This document shows, in pieces, positions 12,601 through 16,389 of a stretch of 16,389 bases of DNA; the stretch's first letter is position 1, and the number at the start of each line of letters is the position of its first letter. Under the pieces are notes generated by a model. The model ran no database searches and was not told where the DNA came from. It saw only the letters and a list, made by a program, of their open reading frames with translations. This DNA comes from Phoronis pallida (lineage: Eukaryota > Phoronida > Phoronidae). The stretch covers positions 1 to 16,389 of the forward strand of contig JAOXYC010222015.1 in the NCBI GenBank assembly GCA_028565715.1, given 5' to 3'. Position numbers and translations under genes: made by a program.

Positions 12601-15600
12601 AAGGAAAAAATAGCAATGATGGGTAACCATAGATCAAAGGTGACAGACAATGGCAAGAAGTTACAGATAGAAAAGACAACCACGCCGGGTGAGTCAAGGT
12701 GTAGTGATAACTAAGAAACGAGAAAGGTAAAATGTATAAAGATGAGAATAACATGGCTAAAAGAAAACATAGTGAAGAAGTGAAGGAAAGTAGCTGACAA
12801 TTCAGTAAAAACCTAGAAACAAAGAGAAAGTTTACATTTAGTTTTAGGTCAGAAACATGGTAAAGAAGACAGGATAAGATAAAGAATAGAAGGTTGGCTA
12901 AAACCTGGGGGAAATCATGTCGGCTTCATACAAAACATACAGACATTTCATATTCAGGCACACAGAACACATCCATCAGACATATCTGAAACAATATTGA
13001 CCATCATTAGTACCTTTTCAGGAACATTTTGATATTGGGACAGCTGCATTTTGAGCATGTGAATGATGGACTCGTTTCTCTGGATGGTAGCTTGCAACTC
13101 CTTCACTTTCGCTGATAGACGTGTTGCCTCTGAAGATGCCTTGTTGTTGCCTGAACTCATCTTGTCCTCAAGATTTTTCTGGAATTTTAGAAATGTCATA
13201 CAGTGAGTAAAGTGTATTAAGAAGACAATAATTTCTAAAAATATATTCAAAGACAAGGTATACTTAAAATATGGATAAATACTTATTGTTCATGCCTTGT
13301 CATCTTAACCGTAACAGCTCTTGCCTGGCAAGCTATTTCAGGTCCAATTCTGGTATCTGGATAGAAAGTTGTTCAACTAAAAATTTGTTAACAAATTGAT
13401 ATTTCACTTTTAGCACTGACAGTCAACAAAAGACATGGAAGATTCATACTAAACAATCAATGTGCAGAATGATTTAAAACCAGAGAATAGAATTTTTCAT
13501 ATTTTTTTATAAGAAACTTTTGAGAAAAGGGTAAAGAACATTGTCATTGTTCAGAACAGAAAATAGTTAGGATCAGAAATCAGAAATAATTCAAGTTAAA
13601 CTGGTGTATGCATTTATTTTTAGCAATTCTCAGAAATATATTATACTCAAGAATTCCTAACTTACAGTATTTATAAACTCATGCAGTGAAAATATTTCAA
13701 AAACTGTTTTTCAAAGATTCAATACCTTATGCTGCTGTATTATGTCCTGCAAAATGGTGAAGCATGTAGAAAATGCAATCATTCAATTTTTTATCTTAGA
13801 ACTGACACATGACAAGTTGCATGATGATGTTTTTACAAGATGAATTAATTTAATGAGACCTCAAGACATCTTATCATGGAGTAACAGTCTTAATATCTGA
13901 CTTTGATAATTTACTAAACCAATTTCTATCTTTAACATTTGATATAAATTCCTTATAAAAAAACTTTTTTCAAATACGAATTAAATGGCATATAAGTGTT
14001 TTAACAAGTTATACATCACTACTTACGAAATGTGAAACTATAAACTATTGAATGAGGTCAATTGCGTTGGATTTTTTGGTACAAATTGCATCCCAAAATG
14101 ACATTCATCTGAACAAATAAATACCTTCGCTTCTTCCGGAAATCTCTATACAGGTGGCCAATGTGACTTGATGAAATATCTCGACGGGTCACCAAGATAA
14201 CTAAGATCAAGTGTAACATACATCATGATTTCGACAAACTATGAACTAGGTACGATAGTTGAAGAATTGTCATCAAAAAATTATCAACTTGTCTAAAAGA
14301 AACAGTTGAAAATATCATATTTCAATAATTTATAATTCTACATTCGTAAGTAGGGATGTATGAGTTTAAATAATTTCCATAAGCTAGAAGATTTCTAGTC
14401 TTTGCTTCAGACCTTGATTTGAAATAAAACTTCAAACTAACTTACACTTCAAACCAGAACTAATAATTTTTTTTGTAAACTTGCAACACTTGAAATAAAT
14501 GATCATCCATAACCATAAAAGACACTTTGTATAAAAGATAATTCATTTAAATGTGCATTAAAATTCCATGCTTGCAAAATCATTCAAATTTGAATAAAGG
14601 CTGTGCTCAACTCAAAACACTTCAGAACTTTGTATGTGAATGAGTTTACCATGTAAAGCTAAATACAAGGGAAATTTATAGATTAAAATATCAACTTTTT
14701 ATGCATGAAAAAAGTCAAACATTCTTTATGGAAATGATCATATTTTTAGTTTAGACACTTTTGTTCCATTTACAAAACTAAAACTTCTACTAGCTTAGCA
14801 TTAAAATAATTATTAGAATTATTTATTGATCAATGAAAGATAATGAAAAAACATTACCTCCTTGTTCTAAGTTCAGAAGGGTGGAATAAAAAATAAGTGA
14901 TTAAGACTGACAAGTGCAAAACAGAAAATACTCTATTTGGCATAGGATGTATTGCAGACTTGTAACAATTATAAAATGATATTGTAAACAAGTTGACATA
15001 ACAATTCTTTGACTTTGATTACTTTAATCAATCAATGTTGTAATGTAATTAACCTTTTCATCCTTATTCCCAAATTCGTTTCCCTTTCCAAGACCTCTTA
15101 AAAGTTATAAAAATTCTCACAATTTTTAAAAAAATATGTGAAGTTTATTTTAATTCTATAAATAATGTACAATTAACTGAATAACTCTTACCTCTTTAAA
15201 TTGGGCTTCATCCCTTACAGGTTTGAGCTAGGAGATAATTTCAAAACACACTTTTCTTTATTTAAAGATTAACTTTATAACAAAATTTTAGTTGATTTGA
15301 ACCCATTTTATGACTTCCTCCCTAATAAAAGTTTCAATAGCTAGGGAATAATTCAATAAATATGTGTTTTTAAACTTATTAATCTAGTATTCTTTAAATA
15401 TACTGAAATGTATGGCTGGTAACATTAGGCTAATTAAGCTGTAACAAACAACTAACTTTTACAATATTGTTACCCCCAATCATTTAAACCAAAAAGCAAA
15501 CAGTTTTTTTTTCTATTTCTAAGGCTTAGTGACAAAATCACCTTATTCATCCAAACAAAAATGAATTTAATATAGTTTATTTTAGAACTTATTTAAACAA

Positions 15601-15657
15601 AAAACTTCAAATCAAATGGCTTACCACTGGGTTGTTTTCAACAAATTTTGCAGCATG
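641..15657 (-). CDS. Multi-exon gene for a coiled-coil protein, partial at both ends, family not recognised
   Basis: Seen: 21 candidate exons on the minus strand, each bounded by AG and GT, join without a phase conflict into 591 codons plus two bases. Order (high to low): 15625-15657, 15192-15227, 14858-14866, 14125-14145, 13726-13746, 13014-13178, 12471-12554, 11069-11098, 10132-10545, 9162-9306, 8588-8646, 7848-7913, 6384-6449, 5644-5775, 4236-4336, 3866-3931, 2737-2824, 2342-2406, 1517-1555, 994-1082, 641-686. Residues about 41-95 and 282-483 are rich in E, K, R, Q and L with heptad-like spacing, as in coiled coils. Residues 134-271 are Ser/Asn-rich and probably disordered. Residues 513-591 are Ser/Pro/Gln-rich. 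No transmembrane segment or enzyme motif is visible. Start and stop codons were not found. Inference: a structural or scaffold protein. A centrosomal or ciliary role is possible but unproven. The long exons are firm and the shortest are not. Confidence 0.8.
839..862. repeat. Short perfect hairpin, 11-bp arms
   Basis: TTTGAAGTCTT and AAGACTTCAAA face each other across two bases, within an intron. No function can be assigned. Confidence 0.8.
994..1082 (-). CDS. Exon, 89 nt (residues 547-576)
   Basis: Phase 2 to 1, from FNAPTSPAPSPIKEY to AAELDLQLQ. The donor is gtaata. The acceptor used is gactag; a stronger-looking one 14 bases upstream (ttcattgtag) would give an in-frame TGA with the incoming phase, so it is rejected here. 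The tail is Pro/Ser rich, then Gln/Leu rich. Confidence 0.7.
1517..1555 (-). CDS. Exon, 39 nt (residues 534-546)
   Basis: Phase 2 to 2, reading WEYLLHLQSQNS after a shared Arg codon. The acceptor is atggttacag and the donor gtaagtt. All three frames are open, but only this one fits both neighbours. Confidence 0.65.
1784..2259. mobile_element. 476-bp inverted-repeat element with a nested hairpin, TTAA at both ends
   Basis: The ends TTAAGGATACAGTGATGGC and its complement form terminal inverted repeats of about 40 bp with few mismatches. Inside, a second and longer inverted repeat pairs 2053-2121 with 2155-2222. TTAA at both edges could be a target duplication, as for piggyBac or Kolobok families, or simply part of the palindrome. 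No transposase is encoded; small ORFs here are shadows. It occupies most of the intron between exons 1517-1555 and 2342-2406. Confidence 0.85.
2342..2406 (-). CDS. Ser/Pro-rich exon, 65 nt (residues 513-533)
   Basis: Phase 0 to 2, from EGPVCPIPRKSS to TPMDAL. The acceptor is gaatattacag and the donor gtaagtg, near consensus. This marks the change from coiled coil to a probably disordered tail. Confidence 0.75.
2737..2824 (-). CDS. Exon, 88 nt (residues 483-512)
   Basis: Phase 2 to 0, from LHALKDEAFLR to HQASVSYG. The acceptor is cttctattacag and the donor gtgagt, both strong. It is Leu, His and Gln rich and amphipathic in places. A longer open frame on this strand (2704-3003) is mostly intron. 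Confidence 0.83.
3441..3728. repeat. Tandem duplication, two copies, 146-bp period
   Basis: Copy 1 (3441-3586) and copy 2 (3587-3728) both begin atgctttacttgtgtttcat and share nearly all bases, with a few substitutions and small gaps. They lie in the intron between exons 2737-2824 and 3866-3931. No coding potential is seen. Confidence 0.9.
3866..3931 (-). CDS. Coiled-coil exon, 66 nt (residues 461-482)
   Basis: Phase 2 to 2, reading YKKEITRIQKAWEKKFSILQS after the shared Lys codon. The acceptor is catgttttag and the donor gtatag. The phase match on both sides supports this exon and the one before it. Confidence 0.82.
4236..4336 (-). CDS. Exon, 101 nt (residues 428-460)
   Basis: Phase 0 to 2, from ERAKALAVVPK to NEKLWRSLVD. 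The acceptor is tgattgcag and the donor gtaggt. The donor overlaps an in-frame TAG: without splicing the protein would end LVDK-stop. Splicing restores Lys from AA plus G and the frame continues well, so I read it as internal. Confidence 0.82.
4337..5499. other. Intron sequence without recognised content
   Basis: This is the upstream part of the intron between exons 5644-5775 and 4236-4336. It is AT-rich with no coding block bounded by good splice sites on either strand. A small GC-rich hairpin (tctgcgc/gcgcaga, 5110-5129) is the only local structure noted. Confidence 0.6.
5508..5618. mobile_element. 111-bp palindromic MITE with perfect 8-bp target duplication
   Basis: The left half (ggtacaagtcgaata...gttattcagtca) is the near-exact reverse complement of the right half, leaving a loop of about a dozen bases. 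Directly flanking it on both sides is GAAGTAAT (5500-5507 and 5619-5626), an 8-bp target site duplication. Eight-base duplications are typical of hAT and P elements and also fit Merlin; the ends do not let me choose. It is non-autonomous, with no coding capacity. The few differences between arms and the intact duplication suggest a fairly recent insertion. Confidence 0.92.
5644..5775 (-). CDS. Coiled-coil exon, 132 nt (residues 384-427)
   Basis: 44 codons, phase 0 to 0, from CMAKARMEANK to AWLYSRYD, with a highly charged centre (MRRLREEKEKAELALSKAW). The acceptor is cccacttag and the donor gtgaac, which is weak. The last six residues (LYSRYD) break the coiled-coil character. A 111-bp palindromic transposon lies 25 bases downstream, so donor choice may have been altered. 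I saw no better GT upstream. Confidence 0.8.
6384..6449 (-). CDS. Coiled-coil exon, 66 nt (residues 362-383)
   Basis: 22 codons, phase 0 to 0, from LEEQKTQFEK to MAQVREE. The acceptor is gattattttag. The donor gtttgt is weaker than most in this gene. It has the same length and phase as the preceding exon. Confidence 0.82.
6698..6927. mobile_element. About 230-bp inverted-repeat element with GTGACGTCAC in each arm
   Basis: 6698-6764 pairs with 6863-6927: both arms read ttttcac...gg.cttgtgacgtcac...gatttgtaattcg in opposite senses with few mismatches. Weaker pairing continues inward to about 6800 and 6836. No clear target duplication is seen. It lies in the intron between exons 7848-7913 and 6384-6449. 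Confidence 0.85.
7371..7385 (-). promoter_or_regulatory. X-box (RFX) consensus match in an intron
   Basis: The minus strand reads GTAGCC-ATA-GGTAAC, which fits the RFX X-box pattern GTNRCC N0-3 RGYAAC. A nearby half site (GTTGCC, about 7396-7401) and an 11-bp inverted repeat (tcactgactct, 7322-7332 and 7406-7416) surround it. RFX factors drive ciliary genes in animals, but one intronic match may be chance. Confidence 0.3.
7848..7913 (-). CDS. Coiled-coil exon, 66 nt (residues 340-361)
   Basis: 22 codons, phase 0 to 0, from MEHEIHQVK to KRSFTRS. The acceptor is gattgttttcag and the donor gtaagtt, both near consensus. Confidence 0.85.
7914..8587. other. Intron without recognised coding content
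   Basis: There is no exon-like block on either strand. The only notable item is a CTCF-like word on the minus strand at about 8311-8325 (acaacagatggcgct). A plus-strand open frame beginning at 8455 overlaps the minus-strand exon and is not supported. Confidence 0.5.
8588..8646 (-). CDS. Coiled-coil exon, 59 nt (residues 320-339)
   Basis: Phase 1 to 0, reading AEQHNLQGQLSKDKIYMDE after the shared Thr codon. The acceptor is catttctttcag and the donor gtacgt, both strong. It continues the coiled coil of the previous exon in frame. Confidence 0.85.
8817..8946. repeat. Array of CCATGG/CCATGC words, self-complementary
   Basis: Nine CCATG words lie at 8817, 8839, 8849, 8883, 8895, 8905, 8915, 8928 and 8941, mostly 10-13 bases apart and joined by TTGA or TTAA. 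The 16-base perfect palindrome CCATGGTTAACCATGG occurs twice (8839-8854 and 8895-8910). The unit is itself palindromic, so the block is both a tandem and an inverted repeat. Confidence 0.88.
9162..9306 (-). CDS. Poly-Pro and coiled-coil exon, 145 nt (residues 272-319)
   Basis: Phase 0 to 1. It begins RDVT, then six prolines, then a charged coiled coil (AEIQDLKRKVAKLEV, then IIGDLEIINEAKTEDIRKL). The acceptor is ctatttccag and the donor gtaagc. The single leftover base A joins CT of the next exon to give Thr, confirming the junction phase. The proline run could be a flexible break or bind profilin, EVH1 or SH3 partners; this is inference. Confidence 0.88.
9398..9588. mobile_element. About 190-bp inverted-repeat element, CAATGGGGCTAGTTG ends
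   Basis: Left end caatggggctagttg and right end caactagccccattg are exact complements. Pairing resumes inward around gtattatgtggtaaacc (left) and ggtaaaaccaaataatac (right), with gaps between. I see no clear target duplication. It is non-coding, in the intron between exons 10132-10545 and 9162-9306. Confidence 0.78.
9920..10053. mobile_element. About 130-bp foldback element
   Basis: The left arm aatcctgtactttatttccg and on to aaaacactagct faces the right arm agctagtgtttt...cgggaataaagtgcaggatt, with one insertion of about eight bases in the right arm and a loop of about 12 bases. The edges are approximate and no target duplication could be fixed. The element ends about 80 bases from the donor of the 414-nt exon. 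Confidence 0.8.
10132..10545 (-). CDS. Large Ser/Asn-rich linker exon, 414 nt (residues 134-271)
   Basis: 138 codons, phase 0 to 0, from HNGERTF to SNGDGSQ; this is the longest exon of the model. The acceptor is ccgcatgcag and the donor gtgacatt. The peptide is polar, rich in S, N, D and K, and probably disordered: SKSSSQSNQTYESEQNNS near its start and ISSLSSLSEDFNKVAKK near its end. Three degenerate copies of a 7-residue unit (TRNSADI, IRNSADV, IRKSVAS) sit near its middle. Being symmetric, it could be skipped without a frame change. No domain recognised. Confidence 0.85.
10264..10317 (-). repeat. In-frame 21-bp repeat in the linker exon
   Basis: About two and a half to three degenerate 21-bp units encode TRNSADI, IRNSADV and IRKSVAS. 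The unit length is a multiple of three, so copy number can change without breaking the frame. Confidence 0.7.
10546..11068. other. Intron without recognised content
   Basis: AT-rich sequence between the 30-nt and 414-nt exons. A minus-strand open frame at 10803-11018 has low-complexity composition and no fitting splice sites, so it is not called. Confidence 0.6.
11069..11098 (-). CDS. Microexon, 30 nt (residues 124-133)
   Basis: Ten codons, phase 0 to 0, reading LDEWLSEYDA. The acceptor is caactcacag and the donor gtatgttt, both good. The acidic decapeptide follows the basic exon. Confidence 0.65.
11795..12083. mobile_element. 289-bp full-length palindrome (foldback element)
   Basis: The left arm starts tggtaaaacaatttcaatg and the right arm ends with its exact complement. 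The arms pair almost throughout, meeting near 11926-11952, and include the block ggcagagccgctacgtttct on both sides. Differences include a run of ten G in the left arm (11883-11892) and a duplicated taag in the right. It is more GC-rich than the surrounding intron, and no target duplication is evident. A minus-strand ORF across it is an artefact. Confidence 0.88.
12413..12466. repeat. 27-bp tandem pair beside a splice donor
   Basis: Two adjacent copies of tgaaataaatataaatcat[a/c]gttttat differ at one base. On the minus strand they begin four bases inside the intron, just after the donor of exon 12471-12554. Confidence 0.9.
12471..12554 (-). CDS. Basic exon, 84 nt (residues 96-123)
   Basis: 28 codons, phase 0 to 0, from KIIDDK to RDVATMK. 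It is rich in Lys and Arg (KKSRMNKRFR). The acceptor follows a strong pyrimidine tract (ctttattttctgtag) and the donor is gtatat. A second AG inside the exon (ctacag, 12525-12530) would shift the frame to a stop within ten codons, so the upstream AG is preferred. A 27-bp tandem duplication lies just downstream of the donor. Confidence 0.65.
12555..13013. other. Purine-rich intron stretch
   Basis: The plus strand is rich in A and G (many gaaaag and aagaaag words), so the transcript is pyrimidine-rich here. No exon or element is seen. A minus-strand ORF at 12518-12754 reads the exon in the wrong frame. Confidence 0.55.
13014..13178 (-). CDS. Coiled-coil exon, 165 nt (residues 41-95)
   Basis: Exactly 55 codons, phase 0 to 0, from KNLEDKMSS to YQNVPEK. 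Heptad-like placing of L, I, V and M in stretches such as LSAKVKELQATIQ and IIHMLKMQL predicts a coiled coil. The acceptor is attccag and the donor gtactaat. The open frame runs on into both introns, which is why a longer minus-strand ORF (12954-13256) appears here; its upstream Met codons are intronic. Confidence 0.85.
13179..13725. other. Intron without recognised content
   Basis: AT-rich. No coding block in phase 0 with credible splice sites was found between the 21-nt and 165-nt exons. Confidence 0.5.
13726..13746 (-). CDS. Candidate 21-nt microexon (residues 34-40)
   Basis: Phase 0 to 0, reading DIIQQHK. The acceptor is ccattttgcag, a good match, and the donor is gtattg. The peptide continues directly into the KNLEDK start of the next exon as a coiled-coil-like stretch. 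Confidence 0.55.
14007..14366. mobile_element. 360-bp element with terminal inverted repeats
   Basis: 14007-14051 (agttatacatcactacttacg and on to ctattgaa) is the imperfect reverse complement of 14321-14366. One end matches the relic at 362-410 in the opposite orientation, so this is a repeated family. The interior has no transposase. It contains the possible 21-nt exon at 14125-14145. Confidence 0.75.
14125..14145 (-). CDS. Possible 21-nt microexon inside an inverted-repeat element (residues 27-33)
   Basis: Reads RFPEEAK in phase 0, between acceptor cctgtatag and donor gtattt. The pyrimidine tract is weak. It lies between the two arms of the element at 14007-14366, so if real it is either exonised transposon sequence or an exon that the arms came to flank. 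The peptide joins its neighbours smoothly, but this is weak evidence. Confidence 0.25.
14858..14866 (-). CDS. Possible 9-nt microexon (residues 24-26)
   Basis: Reads Asn-Lys-Glu in phase 0. A long pyrimidine-rich tract ending in gaacttag precedes it and the donor is gtaatg. Including or skipping it leaves the frame unchanged, so the reading frame gives no test. Nine bases between AG and GT can occur by chance; the strong tract is the main support. Confidence 0.35.
15192..15227 (-). CDS. Candidate exon, 36 nt (residues 12-23)
   Basis: Phase 0 to 0, reading LKPVRDEAQFKE. The acceptor is tctcctag and the donor gtaagag, both good. The charged composition fits the coiled-coil protein read from the following exons. 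Confidence 0.6.
15625..15657 (-). CDS. Candidate exon, 33 nt (residues 1-11 of the model)
   Basis: Phase 0 to 0, reading HAAKFVENNPV. The acceptor follows a short T-rich tract (cttttttcaaag) and the donor is gtaagcc, close to consensus. It is the most 5' exon I can support, so the true N-terminus lies above it or beyond the right edge. The short length makes the call moderate. Confidence 0.5.
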
Positions 15658-16389
15658 CTTTGAAAAAAGTTTGATAATATATTTATTAAATGGAAATCAC
15701 ATTGAACAAATTTGTATCAGGTAATTTATTGCCAAAGGAATAATTTTATTTATACTCGTGGACCACAGTAATTTGAAGAGAGAAAGTTAGTGGGGTTGTG
15801 AAAAAGAAAGTACACTCTTTAATCTTTCTTTCACCACAATTCTTGGAAATGCGGAAAGCAAAAAACCACAAGGAATTTTAAAGTGTGAAAGATCTCCAAG
15901 ATACCATTGATTAGCAATAATATCCTCAAGTCACTTTTAAAAGACAGTATGAAACAAACTATGAAACTTATCACTGATTTCTCTTAATATCACTCAATAC
16001 AGGAAATCACCTTTGCTCACAGTCTAAAGAAAGAGCCTAACAGTTAAAGATATATTGTGAAAATTCAATCACTAATGAGGTCCAAACCATCCCCAATCAA
16101 CTAAATACATTACCTCAACCTAAATCAGAAAAAAAATCAGAAAAAAAAGATATTTTATCTCCTGATTTAAGGTGCAGTTTTGTAGCTACATTTTCAGCAG
16201 AAATTTAAGCTTCTATGGAGTATACATTTAAAAGAAAAAAACACCCAAAACTTCATCCAACAGCAATTCAACAAAAATATGCTTAAAATATATATCCTTT
16301 CATTGAAAATATGACGAGTCTTTGCGTTGTTTATCTTTATTAAAGTCCTCTCAAATGTTCTAAAAACAGCTTTGTCACTATCACAGCAT
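15658..16389. other. Right edge: intron, no exon supported
   Basis: No convincing phase-0 exon was found. A six-base AG...GT gap at 16114-16119 is too small to support. Two aaaaaaaatcag-like words occur at about 16127-16150. The 5' part of the gene should lie beyond the window. Confidence 0.45.

Noticed and set aside
16114-16119. Six-base AG-GT gap that could encode Val-Glu in phase 0
   Set aside because: Too short to separate from chance, although the flanks resemble splice sites.

Overview
The window reads as AT-rich nuclear DNA of an intron-rich animal. I found no bacterial operons, long ORFs, rRNA, tRNA or CRISPR. Small non-repeated coding blocks bounded by AG/GT splice sites sit in long introns packed with short palindromic, MITE-like elements. 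That style suggests an invertebrate, perhaps marine, but the species cannot be told from sequence alone.

One protein-coding gene on the minus strand fills the window. Reading from high to low coordinates I join 21 candidate exons (15657 down to 641) whose splice phases agree from end to end: 1775 coding bases, 591 codons plus two bases. Both ends are open, so start and stop lie outside or were not found. Parts of the predicted protein are: a chain of tiny phase-0 exons and a coiled coil (residues 1-95); a basic segment and a short acidic exon (96-133); a Ser/Asn-rich linker in one 414-nt exon with a 7-residue repeat (134-271); a Pro run followed by a long charged coiled coil (272-483); and a Gln/Ser/Pro-rich tail (484-591). 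I do not recognise the family. A scaffold, centrosomal or ciliary coiled-coil protein is a guess only.

The introns hold at least seven inverted-repeat elements of different sequence: 1784-2259, 5508-5618, 6698-6927, 9398-9588, 9920-10053, 11795-12083 and 14007-14366. A relic of the last one lies at 362-410. There is also an array of CCATG words (8817-8946), a 146-bp tandem duplication (3441-3728) and a 27-bp tandem pair beside a splice donor (12413-12466). The clearest transposon is the 111-bp palindrome at 5508-5618, with a perfect 8-bp target duplication, 23 bases from a donor site. No new multi-gene system is visible. The points of most interest are the microexon chain, a candidate microexon inside a transposon-like element, and the crowding of foldback elements in one transcription unit.
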